DNA of 64,000 nucleotides, taken from the NCBI GenBank assembly GCA_009594865.1, contig VOPT01000003.1, forward strand, positions 62,001-126,000. The letters are read 5' to 3'. Origin of the DNA: Nitrospira sp. (lineage in GTDB: Bacteria > Nitrospirota > Nitrospiria > Nitrospirales > Nitrospiraceae). The notes beneath the pieces are model-generated. The model worked only from the letters and a program-made list of their open reading frames with translations, was not told where the DNA came from and ran no database searches. The position numbers and the translations under genes are program-made. Positions 24,424 through 33,146 of this stretch are shown piece after piece (the first letter of the stretch is position 1; every line of letters begins with the position of its first letter).

Positions 24424-25365
24424 ATGGCTGACGGGTTCAAGTTTCAAGAGTGGCTGCAAGACACGGTCTTTAAGCCGCTTGAAGATAAAAAAATGCCGGT
24501 CATGGAGCACTTGGTTGAGCTCCAGGTCCGACTGACTCGTGCAGTCATTGTCACGGCGATCATTTTCGTCGGCACCTTTTTCTACGCCGACACGCTGGTG
24601 AAGTGGATCAGAATCCCGCTCCAGAATATGTTCGTGCCGGGGTCTCTTTCCTGGATCCCGACGGATCTTCCCACCGTCCCGTTCGTCTTCCTCGCGCCGG
24701 CTGAAGCGCTGTGGCAAAACGTCAAGGTTGCGGGTTTGTTTGCCCTGGTTCTGGGAACGCCCTACATCCTCATCGAATTTTGGCACTTTGTGGTGCCGGG
24801 GCTGCACGCACAGGAACGGCGATTTGTCGGTCCCTTCGTGATCCTCAGCACCCTGGCCTTTTATCTCGGTCTGCTGTTCTCCTTCTTTTTCGTGCTGCCC
24901 TTTGCCTTGAACTTTCTCATTTCGTATGGCGTGAATGCCGGATTTATTCCGCAACTGTCGATTGCGCAATATGTCGGATTCGCCTTGTGGTTCTTGCTGG
25001 TCTTCGGTCTCATTTTTGAAGTGCCGCTGGTGATTACCCTGTTGGCCAAATTGGGCTGGGTGGATGCCCCGCTGCTGAAGCGATATCGCAAGTGGGCCTT
25101 CCTGACGGCGTTTATTTTCGCCGCGATTCTCACCCCGACGCCGGATCCCTTCAACCAGTGTCTCATGGCACTGCCCATGTATATTTTTTATGAAGTCGGG
25201 ATCGTGAGTGCCGGCATCTTCAACAAAAAGAAGGCGGACGCGGAGGCAGAGACATTGGTGCCGGCAGTGGTCGCGGCGGGACCGGGCCTTGCGAAAACGG
25301 GACCGTCGATTCCGTCGGGCGGTGGAGATGATGAGTATGTCGGCGTGCCGAGCGGTCGCCGATGA
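24424..25365 (+). CDS. tatC: Sec-independent translocase subunit TatC
   Basis: Core receptor of the twin-arginine translocase, which exports folded cofactor-containing proteins. 313 residues, longer than the typical 240-260 because of a C-terminal tail after the sixth helix. MEHLVELQVRLTRA is the TatC hallmark near the N-terminus; further conserved parts are PFVFLAPAEALW, LGTPYILIEFWHFV, PGLHAQERR and ILTPTPDP. tatA/tatB are not in the window. The neighbourhood (Mrp, MoeA, MobB, cytochrome) fits export of a folded molybdoenzyme, though that link is inference. Confidence 0.95.
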   Translation: MADGFKFQEWLQDTVFKPLEDKKMPVMEHLVELQVRLTRAVIVTAIIFVGTFFYADTLVKWIRIPLQNMFVPGSLSWIPTDLPTVPFVFLAPAEALWQNVKVAGLFALVLGTPYILIEFWHFVVPGLHAQERRFVGPFVILSTLAFYLGLLFSFFFVLPFALNFLISYGVNAGFIPQLSIAQYVGFALWFLLVFGLIFEVPLVITLLAKLGWVDAPLLKRYRKWAFLTAFIFAAILTPTPDPFNQCLMALPMYIFYEVGIVSAGIFNKKKADAEAETLVPAVVAAGPGLAKTGPSIPSGGGDDEYVGVPSGRR

Positions 25366-25449
25366 TGAGCAGAACCGGAATAAAGTAACGCGGCGAAAGC
25401 GCGCTTTCGTCTTACGCAACATGATGTACGTTGCACGAGGAGTATAGGA

Positions 25450-26403
25450 ATGCCACGCGAGTTAAATGTGATTTCACAGCCCGGTTCCAGCAGCGGCGGA
25501 GATGCCTGCACCTATATGTGGGCCTGCGCCATTTGCGACGAAAATGAAACTTGTCAGAAGGACAAGGAAGGCCACAGCCGCTGGCTGGTCGCAAAACGCA
25601 TGGAACGGATTGAATATAAAGTGCTCGTCATGAGCAACAAAGGCGGCGTGGGGAAGAGCACCTGCACCACGAACCTCGCCGTCAGTCTTGCGCTGAAGGG
25701 CTGGCATGTCGGCATTTGCGACATGGATATTCACGGCCCGAATATTCCGAAGATGGTCGGCGCGGAGGGCCAAAAGCTGAAGATCAGTACATCGGGCGGG
25801 ATCATCCCGTTTCAGGCCTATAACATGAAGATTGCCTCGATGTCCTTTCTGTTGCAGAACTCCGACGATCCCATCATCTGGCGCGACGCGTATAAGTATG
25901 AATTCATCAACCAGTTGCTGGGAGGCGTGGAGTGGCAGGATCTGAATTTTCTGCTGATCGACCTTCCTCCCGGGACGGGCAATGAGTCGGTGACCACCAT
26001 CGATCTTCTCGGCGGTGTCAGCGGGGCAGTCATTATTACGACGCCGCAAGAGGTGGCCCTGCTCGACTCCCGTAAGTCCGTCACGTTCTGCAAGGACAGC
26101 GAAGTGCCGATTATCGGCATCGTCGAGAATATGAGCGGGTTGGAATGTCCCCACTGCCATAAGGAAGTGAATGTGTTCCGCAAGGGCGGGGGAGAGGCTT
26201 CTGCCGCCGATATGGGAGTTCCGTTCTTGGGACGGATTCCGCTGGATCCCGAGGTGGTCACGCAAAGTGATGCGGGCGAGCCATTCGCCTTGTTCAACTC
26301 GGATGCCGCAACGGCCCAGGCCTATCATGATATCGCCAACCAGGTCGAAGCTTTCTGCAAGAAAAGCGGGTCGCTCATAAAACCGGCGCCGCGACCACAT
26401 TGA
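25450..26403 (+). CDS. Mrp/ApbC/NBP35-family Fe-S cluster carrier ATPase
   Basis: P-loop scaffold/carrier that delivers Fe-S clusters to apoproteins. 317 residues with a deviant Walker A (NKGGVGKSTCTTN), switch DMDIHGPNIPKM and LIDLPPGTGNE. The C-terminal CPHC is the bridging cluster CxxC. The N-terminus has an extra cysteine group (CTYMWACAICDENETC) recalling the N-terminal ferredoxin-like cysteines of Nbp35. GAGGAG lies upstream of the ATG. The gap to moeA is 14 bp, so it is likely cotranscribed with Mo-cofactor genes; both cofactors meet in nitrate/nitrite-type molybdoenzymes. Confidence 0.9.
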   Translation: MPRELNVISQPGSSSGGDACTYMWACAICDENETCQKDKEGHSRWLVAKRMERIEYKVLVMSNKGGVGKSTCTTNLAVSLALKGWHVGICDMDIHGPNIPKMVGAEGQKLKISTSGGIIPFQAYNMKIASMSFLLQNSDDPIIWRDAYKYEFINQLLGGVEWQDLNFLLIDLPPGTGNESVTTIDLLGGVSGAVIITTPQEVALLDSRKSVTFCKDSEVPIIGIVENMSGLECPHCHKEVNVFRKGGGEASAADMGVPFLGRIPLDPEVVTQSDAGEPFALFNSDAATAQAYHDIANQVEAFCKKSGSLIKPAPRPH

Positions 26404-26417
26404 CGGGACGGTGACCT

Positions 26418-27716
26418 GTGAAAGCTGCTGATGCAACAGTCGGATTGACCCCGCTTCATGAAGCCCAGCGCATTGTGCTGGACGCAGCGGCTCCCTTGGG
26501 GCTCGAGAAAGTCTCGATTATGGACGCCTTGGGGCGGGTGCTCGGCGAAGATATCATCGCCACGCGCTCGAATCCGCCCTGGGACAATTCCGCGATGGAT
26601 GGCTTTGCGGTGCGAGCGGAAGACATTGCTCAAGACCACGCGATCTCCAAGCCGGTCACGTTGACCGTGATCGAAGATGTGCCGGCAGGGAAGATGCCCA
26701 CCAAATCTGTGGGCAAGGGCCAGGCGATTCGAATCATGACGGGAGCTCCAATTCCAGCCGGAGCTGATACCGTCATCAAGGTCGAAGATACCGAACATAC
26801 ACCCGATTCCGTGCGTGTATTCAAGCCGGAGCCACGCGGCGCCAATATTCGGCCGCAGGGCGAGGATGTGCAAAAGGGCGACTGCATCATTCCGAAGGGC
26901 ACTCAGATTCGATCCGGCGAGGCGGGCATGTTGGCCATTCTGGCGAAGTCCTTCGTGCTGGTGTATCAGCGCCCGCGCGTCGCCATTTTGTCGACCGGCG
27001 ACGAACTCGCCGATCTCGATGAGCGCTTCAGCGAAGAAAAAATTATCAATTCGAACAGTTACGGCATTGCGGCGGCGGTACAGGAAGCCGGCGGCGTGCC
27101 GATCTTGCTGGGCATTGCTCGGGATACGCCCGCGGCGTTGAAGGAAAAAATTTCCCACGGATTAAACGCCGACATCCTCGTGCTGTCAGGCGGCGTGTCG
27201 ATGGGAGATTACGACTTCACGAAAGCGGTGTTTCGGGACCTGGGCGCCGAGATGAATTTTTGGAAGTTGGCCATCCGGCCAGGCCAGCCGCTCGCCTTCG
27301 GCAAGATTCAGGGCAAACTGGCGTTCGGGCTGCCGGGAAATCCTGTCTCTTCGATGGTGACCTTTGAGCAACTGGTTCGTCCGGCCATGTTGAAATTGTC
27401 CGGGGCGCGGACTTACGGGCGTCCGTTGCTGGAGGCGATCTTCCAGGAAAAGTTCTCCAAGCGGACCGATCGCCGCCATTTTCTGCGCGGAGTGTTGTGG
27501 CGCGAAGATGGAGTGTTCAAAGTCAGAACGACGGGCGATCAAGGCTCCGGCATTCTGACTTCGATGGTCAAAGCGAACTGTTTGATTGATATTCCGGTCG
27601 AGGTGGAGCGTCTCAATCCCGGTGATCCGGTGACCGTGCAACTTCTTAGCGGGTCGGTGTGGCTGGACCAGGCCGCTCCGGCTGCATCTGCCGCTCACCG
27701 CCCCTCCTGCTGCTGA
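26418..27716 (+). CDS. moeA: Molybdopterin molybdenumtransferase MoeA
   Basis: Inserts molybdate into adenylated molybdopterin. 432 residues from a GTG start. Conserved blocks: NPPWDNSAMDGFAVRAED, RIMTGAPIPAGADTVIKVED, then the MoaB/MogA-like domain with LSTGDELADL, NSNSYGIAAAV, LSGGVSMGDYDF and LPGNPVSSMVTFEQLVRP, and the C-terminal beta domain. It overlaps no neighbour; mobB starts 20 bp downstream. Confidence 0.95.
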   Translation: MKAADATVGLTPLHEAQRIVLDAAAPLGLEKVSIMDALGRVLGEDIIATRSNPPWDNSAMDGFAVRAEDIAQDHAISKPVTLTVIEDVPAGKMPTKSVGKGQAIRIMTGAPIPAGADTVIKVEDTEHTPDSVRVFKPEPRGANIRPQGEDVQKGDCIIPKGTQIRSGEAGMLAILAKSFVLVYQRPRVAILSTGDELADLDERFSEEKIINSNSYGIAAAVQEAGGVPILLGIARDTPAALKEKISHGLNADILVLSGGVSMGDYDFTKAVFRDLGAEMNFWKLAIRPGQPLAFGKIQGKLAFGLPGNPVSSMVTFEQLVRPAMLKLSGARTYGRPLLEAIFQEKFSKRTDRRHFLRGVLWREDGVFKVRTTGDQGSGILTSMVKANCLIDIPVEVERLNPGDPVTVQLLSGSVWLDQAAPAASAAHRPSCC

Positions 27717-27736
27717 AGCCGCGAAAGGAACTTGTG

Positions 27737-28246
27737 ATGTCCGTGCCCATTCTGTCTTTTGTCGGCCGGTCCAATAGCGGCAAGACCACGTTGATTGAAC
27801 GTGTGATCCCCGAGCTCGTGCGAGCCGGCTATAAAGTGGCGACGGTCAAACATGCCGGTCATGGATTCGATTTGGATACCGAGGGGAAAGACAGCTGGCG
27901 GCACAAGCAAGCCGGTGCGAGTAGCGTCGTGATCATTTCGAAAAGCAGCCTGGCCATGTTCGCCGACGTCTCCGATCATATGAATGTCGAGGACGTGCGC
28001 GAGCGGTATCTTGATCCCTCCTACGATCTGATCCTGGCCGAAGGATGGCGGAGCGAGGGCTATCCAAAGATCGTCGTCGTTCGCGATCAGATCGGCGAGG
28101 TGCCGGTCTCGCAGGACGGCCTGCTGGCGGTCGTGTCCAATAAACCCGTCGACACATCCGTGCCGCTGCTCGACCCTGACGATGTGGCGGCGGTGGCGGC
28201 GTTGATCATCCGGCATTTTCCCAAATCCCAACGGGATGATGCGTAA
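27737..28246 (+). CDS. mobB: Molybdopterin-guanine dinucleotide biosynthesis adapter MobB
   Basis: GTP-binding helper of MobA-type guanine dinucleotide cofactor formation. The ATG at 27737 with GAAAGGAA upstream is preferred over the longer frame from 27659, which would overlap moeA. 169 residues: FVGRSNSGKTTLIERVIPEL (P-loop), KHAGHGFDLDTEGKDSWRHK and ILAEGWRSEGYPKI are diagnostic of MobB. Its end overlaps the start of the multihaem cytochrome. MobA is not in the window. Confidence 0.93.
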   Translation: MSVPILSFVGRSNSGKTTLIERVIPELVRAGYKVATVKHAGHGFDLDTEGKDSWRHKQAGASSVVIISKSSLAMFADVSDHMNVEDVRERYLDPSYDLILAEGWRSEGYPKIVVVRDQIGEVPVSQDGLLAVVSNKPVDTSVPLLDPDDVAAVAALIIRHFPKSQRDDA

Positions 28247-28943
28247 GACTCCCGCCATTGTGTTCGGGGCGATTCTGGCCGGCGCAGTGGCTTTCGGGGG
28301 AGTTGCGGTTCCGCTCACGAATCATCCGAAATTCTGCGCCAGCTGCCATACCATTCAACCGGCCTATGAGCGCTGGGTGCAATCGTCCCACAAAGAAGTG
28401 GAATGCGTGGCCTGCCATGTCAGGCCCGGCGTGGTCGGCTGGTTGGAGGATAAGGCCTGGCATGGGACGAGAGACGTGGCGATCTATCTGTTCGGCAAAC
28501 CGACGGATCCTCACAATCTGCAGGCGCGGGTCGATTCGGCCGTCTGCCTCGGGTGCCACCGCAACATCCTGCGTGTGTCGGAAATCGCGCCGCGCGATTT
28601 GCCGTCGCCCGTGAAGGATGTGGGCCTTATCATGAGTCATCGGAAGCATATGGCTGCCTTTGATCAACGCGCGCAGGGGGAGGGTTGCACCACGTGTCAT
28701 GCGGCGGTGGTGCATGAACGGCCGATCAAAGGGTATCCGATCGTCATCCCTCGCGGCCATGTGTCAGCTGATAGTCGTCCGTGGAACTCGGAACATCCTG
28801 AGGGTTCGGTGTTGCACAAACGGGCACAAGGGGACTGCTTCCGATGCCACGATAATAGAACCGAGTATGAAGGTCGGGTGCTGAGCCGCAAATGCGAAAC
28901 TTGTCACCTGCCTGAAAAGCTCTCGGAATTCCTGTCGTTCTAG
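28236..28943 (+). CDS. Six-haem NapC/NirT-like membrane-anchored cytochrome c
   Basis: 235 residues with an N-terminal uncleaved-type TM helix (about 7-26) and six CxxCH motifs: CASCH (Cys34-His38), CVACH, CLGCH, CTTCH, CFRCH and CETCH. The spacing of the first two (NHPKFCASCH, then about 20 residues, ECVACH) is that of NapC/NirT quinol dehydrogenases, which usually carry four haems. Two extra C-terminal haems make it closer to short multihaem electron conduits. It overlaps mobB by 11 bp. Probable role: electron transfer between quinone pool and periplasmic partners. Confidence 0.88.
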   Translation: MMRKTPAIVFGAILAGAVAFGGVAVPLTNHPKFCASCHTIQPAYERWVQSSHKEVECVACHVRPGVVGWLEDKAWHGTRDVAIYLFGKPTDPHNLQARVDSAVCLGCHRNILRVSEIAPRDLPSPVKDVGLIMSHRKHMAAFDQRAQGEGCTTCHAAVVHERPIKGYPIVIPRGHVSADSRPWNSEHPEGSVLHKRAQGDCFRCHDNRTEYEGRVLSRKCETCHLPEKLSEFLSF

Positions 28944-28962
28944 CCCACGGAACCCTCTGCAC

Positions 28963-29688
28963 ATGTCATCGCCGGTGGTCGAAGTACGCAATCTCAGTAA
29001 ACGATTCGGGGGATTCACCGCCGTCGACGGGATTTCCTTCGAGATCGGGCGGGGGGAAATTCTCGGGTTGCTGGGCCCCAACGGCGCCGGCAAAACCACG
29101 ACCTTTCAAATGATGCTGGGGTTGGTCACGCCCACCTCCGGCTCCATCCGCATGTTCGGTCTCGACTTACAGTCGAATCGGGAAACGATTCTTCAGCAGG
29201 TCAATTTTTCTTCTACTTATATTTCGTTGCCGTTTTCCCTGACGGTGGAGGAAAATCTTCGAGTCGTCGCTCGATTGTACGGCATGTCGAATATCGCGGC
29301 TCGTGTCGATGATATGGTAAAAAAACTGGAGATGGGCGACTGGCGGCACAAGCTGACGCGTAAACTGTCGTCTGGGCAGATGACGCGATTGACGCTGGCC
29401 AAAGCTCTCCTGACGGAACCCAAGGTGCTGTTTTTGGATGAGCCGACAGCGAGCCTGGATCCGGATATCGCGCACAAGATTCGCGCGATCCTGTTGGATG
29501 AACGGCAGGCGACCGGACTCAGTATTCTCTATACCTCGCACAACATGCGGGAAATGGAAGAGATGTCGGATCGCATTATTTTTCTGCAGCGAGGAAAGAT
29601 TGTGGCCGAAGGCACCGCCAAAGACATCGTGGCTCGATTCGGTCAGGCGGACCTGGAGGATGTGTTTCTTAAAATCGCGCGCGAGTAG
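28963..29688 (+). CDS. ABC-2 type exporter, ATP-binding subunit
   Basis: 241 residues with complete nucleotide-binding motifs: Walker A GPNGAGKTT, signature LSSGQMTRLTLAKALL, Walker B VLFLDEPTASLD and switch TSHNMREMEE. It resembles NodI/DrrA-type exporters. It pairs with the permease at 30222; an unusual membrane protein gene is inserted between them. The substrate is unknown; neither lipid nor polysaccharide genes are immediately adjacent. Confidence 0.92.
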   Translation: MSSPVVEVRNLSKRFGGFTAVDGISFEIGRGEILGLLGPNGAGKTTTFQMMLGLVTPTSGSIRMFGLDLQSNRETILQQVNFSSTYISLPFSLTVEENLRVVARLYGMSNIAARVDDMVKKLEMGDWRHKLTRKLSSGQMTRLTLAKALLTEPKVLFLDEPTASLDPDIAHKIRAILLDERQATGLSILYTSHNMREMEEMSDRIIFLQRGKIVAEGTAKDIVARFGQADLEDVFLKIARE

Positions 29689-29735
29689 CAGGGCCGTGCG
29701 GGATCCAGTGATGTGCAAGGGGAGCATGCGCCGTC

Positions 29736-30215
29736 ATGGTTGATGCAGGAATATCGTTTAGTGTGGGACTGCTCATCGGCGGGCTCAGCCTGATGATGGG
29801 ATGGGGATTGTTGTGGTTCGTCGTGGGCGCGATCGGCTTGGCGCGGCAGACGAGCGGCTGGCCGATTTTTATCAGCAGTGTCAGCAGCACCGCGATTGCG
29901 GGAGGCGCCATGGCCGTGGTGCTCTGGGCCGTCGATGCCGCAAGACTGAGTAGCCCGGCGTTGCATGCCGGTCTGGCCGGGATTCCACTGGCGTTGTGTG
30001 TGGCCTCAACCTTCCGATTACAAGACGGGCGGCGTATCGGACCGGCCTTCGTCGAAGGAACCCGCTTGATGTTGCAGCAATTGCTGGGCGCGCATCAGGA
30101 AGAGGGCGGATGCGGCCATTGCCATGAGCAGCCGGTTGAGCAGCACCCCTGTCATCAGAAGCCCTGCTTCGAACAGGCATGTCACGAGACGAAGCCTTGT
30201 GAAGGGAAGCTGTAG
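29736..30215 (+). CDS. Small membrane protein with Cys/His-rich tail
   Basis: 159 residues of no family I recognise. Three predicted TM helices (about 8-32, 44-68, 76-94) are followed by a soluble tail. The last 37 residues contain six Cys and five His: CGHCH, then HPCHQKPC and ACHETKPC. CGHCH formally matches a haem c motif, but the dense Cys/His pattern equally suggests a metal-binding tail. It sits between the ATPase (48 bp before) and the permease (6 bp after) of an ABC-2 exporter, so it may be an extra subunit. No strong ribosome site; start moderately uncertain. Confidence 0.7.
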   Translation: MVDAGISFSVGLLIGGLSLMMGWGLLWFVVGAIGLARQTSGWPIFISSVSSTAIAGGAMAVVLWAVDAARLSSPALHAGLAGIPLALCVASTFRLQDGRRIGPAFVEGTRLMLQQLLGAHQEEGGCGHCHEQPVEQHPCHQKPCFEQACHETKPCEGKL

Positions 30216-30221
30216 CGGACG

Positions 30222-31013
30222 ATGGCCTACCACCGTATTGCGGCCTTGGTCATCCGCCACTTGTACCTCTACCGGCGCAGCCTGCCTCGCGTGATGGAGA
30301 TCATCTATTGGCCGTTTCTCGATCTGGTGGTGTGGGGCTTCATCACGGTCTACCTGGCGACTTTTCAAGGGCAGATGCCGGCGGTCGTGACCTTTCTGCT
30401 TGGCGCGCTGATCCTGTGGGACGTGTTGTTCCGATCGCAGCAGGGGATCACCATTTCCTTTCTGGAAGAAATCTGGGCGCGCAACTTGATGAATCTCTTC
30501 GCCAGTCCGTTGACGCCCAGCGAGTTTCTCGCGGCGACGATGGTCATGAGTCTCTTCAAGGTCACGGCCGTGTCGGTGGTCATGTCCCTCTGTGCCTGGC
30601 TGTTTTACGGCTACAATGTCTTTATCATCGGCCTGTGGCTCATGCCGTTCATGGCCAATCTCGTGTTGACGGGATGGATCATCGGCGTGTTCACGACGTC
30701 GCTAATCATGCGGTTCGGACAGGAGGCGGAGGTGCTCGCCTGGAGCATGGTCTTTTTGTTTCAGCCGATTTCCTGCGTGTTCTATCCTATGGATGTCCTG
30801 CCGGCTTGGCTGAGAGGCGTGGCCGCAATCAATCCGGCGGCGCATGTATTCGAAGGGATGCGGGGCTTACTCGCGACCCATGCGGCTCCGTTGACGAATC
30901 TGGGGCTGGCCAGCGGGTTGAATCTGCTGTATCTTGGCGCAGTGGTGCTGTGGTTTCATCACACGTTCAATGTCTGTAAAGAGCGGGGATCATTGGTCAG
31001 GGTAGGAGAGTAG
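30222..31013 (+). CDS. ABC-2 type exporter, permease subunit
   Basis: 263 residues, six hydrophobic segments, PF01061-like. Typical pieces: NLFASPLTPSEFLAA, and PISCVFYPMDVLPAWLR followed by NPAAHVFEGMRGLL. Partner of the ATPase at 28963 and separated by only 6 bp from the Cys/His-tailed protein. The substrate cannot be deduced. Confidence 0.9.
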   Translation: MAYHRIAALVIRHLYLYRRSLPRVMEIIYWPFLDLVVWGFITVYLATFQGQMPAVVTFLLGALILWDVLFRSQQGITISFLEEIWARNLMNLFASPLTPSEFLAATMVMSLFKVTAVSVVMSLCAWLFYGYNVFIIGLWLMPFMANLVLTGWIIGVFTTSLIMRFGQEAEVLAWSMVFLFQPISCVFYPMDVLPAWLRGVAAINPAAHVFEGMRGLLATHAAPLTNLGLASGLNLLYLGAVVLWFHHTFNVCKERGSLVRVGE

Positions 31014-31051
31014 CCGATCTCGCTCAACCCCTCGGCCCCCAGGAGTAGACG

Positions 31052-31726
31052 ATGAAGATTGTATCAGGACAGGTCGGACAAGCGCGGTCACCGGAGGGGT
31101 TGGAAAACTTTTCCTTCCACAAGACGCCAGTCCTCGTCATCGAGAATTTCTGGTCGGCCGACGAACGAGGCCAATTTCGAGAAGCCATGGCGCGCGCGAA
31201 TTGGAATCAGCTGCAAGACCTGACCTACGTCCGGCAAGATTTCCCGAACTCCGGGAACTGGGCTAAAGCTGAAATCGCCCAGCCGCAGGGGCGGCTGCTC
31301 TTGAGTCGAATGGAGTTGCCTTGCATTCAGCAGTACATCGAATCCTTTCCGAACATCACCCGTCGGCATATGGGATTCAGCTACTATTCCTATGGCACGG
31401 GTGATTGTTTGTTGACCCATGATGACACGGATCAGGGGCATCCGGTCGGCGGGCGCTCCGCGCCTCGTCGGCGCATCGCACTCGTCAGCTATTTTCATGA
31501 GAAATGGGACTGTGACTGGGGCGGTGAACTGATGATTTATGCGCCGGCGGGTGAGTCACAAGACGGGAAGCCGGATTTGGCCATCACGCATTGTATCGCG
31601 CCGAAACCGGGATCGTTGGTCATGTTTACCGTGCCCCGTTTGCATCGGGTCTGCCGTGTCGATCAGACAGCCGGCGACCACAAGCGTCTCTCCATCGCCG
31701 GATGGTTTATGACCGAACATGCCTAG
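31052..31726 (+). CDS. 2OG-Fe(II) oxygenase-like protein
   Basis: 224 residues with a double-stranded beta-helix pattern. Candidate iron ligands are His123 and Asp125 (THDDTDQ) and His198 (VPRLHRVC), and Arg212 (HKRLSIAGW) would bind 2-oxoglutarate. SYFHEKWDCDWGGELMIY matches the WxxxxGGEL core strand of prolyl-4-hydroxylase-like enzymes. Substrate could be a protein or metabolite. AGGAG lies upstream of the start. It follows the ABC exporter by 38 bp and may belong to that transcript. Confidence 0.82.
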   Translation: MKIVSGQVGQARSPEGLENFSFHKTPVLVIENFWSADERGQFREAMARANWNQLQDLTYVRQDFPNSGNWAKAEIAQPQGRLLLSRMELPCIQQYIESFPNITRRHMGFSYYSYGTGDCLLTHDDTDQGHPVGGRSAPRRRIALVSYFHEKWDCDWGGELMIYAPAGESQDGKPDLAITHCIAPKPGSLVMFTVPRLHRVCRVDQTAGDHKRLSIAGWFMTEHA

Positions 31727-31814
31727 CAAGACAGTGGAATGGTTCTTTTGAACGTTCTAAACGCTACCCCGCCTAGACGCTGCTTCAGTAGGGCCATCCA
31801 TCTCGCTGCAGAGC

Positions 31815-33086
31815 TCACGTCGGATCAAATCGTGTGCGCCACTCGAGGAGAGGCCTGATCACGCCGGGCCACCGTCCGTGAAAGTCACCTCGGGCAGAAT
31901 CTCCGTCGGCACTGTCATCCACTCGGAATCCGAGGGCCCGCGGCGCATGCGCATGGAGGCGAAACGGATCCTCGGTCATCATGAGGGAGCTGACGGTCAT
32001 CATCCCTTCGGCGAGCAGGTTTCCCGGAATTCTGGCGGTGGTGATGTACCGGCCGGCCGGGCGAGGGGTCCGTTGCCATGCAGGATCCCGATCATGCGCG
32101 ATGAACACGGTGAGGTCTTCCTCGTTATACAGATTAAAGACGGGGACAAAGACTTGCCCCGGCTTGAGGACATCGAATTCCACTTCGAGATCAATCGGCC
32201 GCCGGATGTCGAAGCGATCCATGATCAACCCTGATTCCGTTTGGGCCCGTACGGCGCGGAGACGAACGATCTCATTGCCCGGCGCTTGGGCCGGGTCTGG
32301 CCATTCGGCACATGGCTGGATATGTCCGGCATGCAGATAGTGATTCACCACGTCGTGCGCCGGCCCGGCTTCCACCACTGTCCCCTTGTTCAGCAGAATG
32401 GCCCGTGAACACATGCGTGTAATCGCCGGCATGTCGTGGGAGACGAGAATCACCGTCCGCCCATGCTGTCCCACGTCTTCCATCTTGCCCATGCACTTCT
32501 TCTGAAAACGCACATCGCCGACGGCCAGGACCTCATCGACAATCAGAATGTCCGGATCCATATGGGCCAGCACGGAAAAGCCTAAGCGGACATACATGCC
32601 GCTCGAGTAATGTTTGACCGGCGTGTCGATGAATTGTTCCACTTCGGCGAAGGCCACGATTTCGTCGAATTTGCGGGCAATCTCCTCCCGCTTCATCCCC
32701 AGGATCGCCCCGCTCATGAAGACATTGTCCCGGCCGGTGAGTTCAGGGTGGAACCCGGTGCCGACTTCCAGCAAGCCGCAAAACCGCCCGTTGATGATCG
32801 CCCGGCCCTTGGTCGGCTCCGTCACGCGCGAGAGAATCTTCAGGAGCGTACTCTTCCCGGAGCCGTTGGTGCCGATCACCCCGAAGACTTCGCCTTTTTT
32901 GATTTCGAAGGAGACGTCGCGCAAGGCCCAGAGGGTGTCGTCGGCTGAGGGCGGTGTGGCGCGGAGACCGACCAGCCGGCGCATGCCGCGTGACAAGGCC
33001 CCGGCCAGGGATCCGTCATGTGCATGCGTGGAGCCCAACCGATAGCGCTTGTGCAAATGTTCGACTCGAACTGCCAGGTCATTCAT
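31815..33086 (-). CDS. Wzt/TagH-like ABC transporter ATPase with C-terminal substrate domain
   Basis: Energises export of a polysaccharide. 423 residues from Met at 33086 (GGGGA just upstream; an ATG 12 bp earlier is possible). NBD: VIGTNGSGKSTLLK, the Wzt-typical signature HYSSGMYVRLGFSVLAH, and ILIVDEVLAVGD. A C-terminal beta domain (about 270-400) resembles the Wzt-C domain that recognises the modified glycan end. The expected Wzm permease is absent from the window. Downstream in the same strand string as ACP and FkbH-type genes, so those may prepare the terminal group recognised here. Confidence 0.87.
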   Translation of the reverse strand: MNDLAVRVEHLHKRYRLGSTHAHDGSLAGALSRGMRRLVGLRATPPSADDTLWALRDVSFEIKKGEVFGVIGTNGSGKSTLLKILSRVTEPTKGRAIINGRFCGLLEVGTGFHPELTGRDNVFMSGAILGMKREEIARKFDEIVAFAEVEQFIDTPVKHYSSGMYVRLGFSVLAHMDPDILIVDEVLAVGDVRFQKKCMGKMEDVGQHGRTVILVSHDMPAITRMCSRAILLNKGTVVEAGPAHDVVNHYLHAGHIQPCAEWPDPAQAPGNEIVRLRAVRAQTESGLIMDRFDIRRPIDLEVEFDVLKPGQVFVPVFNLYNEEDLTVFIAHDRDPAWQRTPRPAGRYITTARIPGNLLAEGMMTVSSLMMTEDPFRLHAHAPRALGFRVDDSADGDSARGDFHGRWPGVIRPLLEWRTRFDPT

Positions 33087-33146
33087 CCTGGTCCCCATTC
33101 CACGGCAGCGACCCTGGTTGTGTGCGGTATGCGACGCGACTGTGCT

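Noticed and set aside
24406..25422. 338-codon minus-strand open frame
   Set aside because: Exact antisense of tatC; low-complexity charged product with no domain features.
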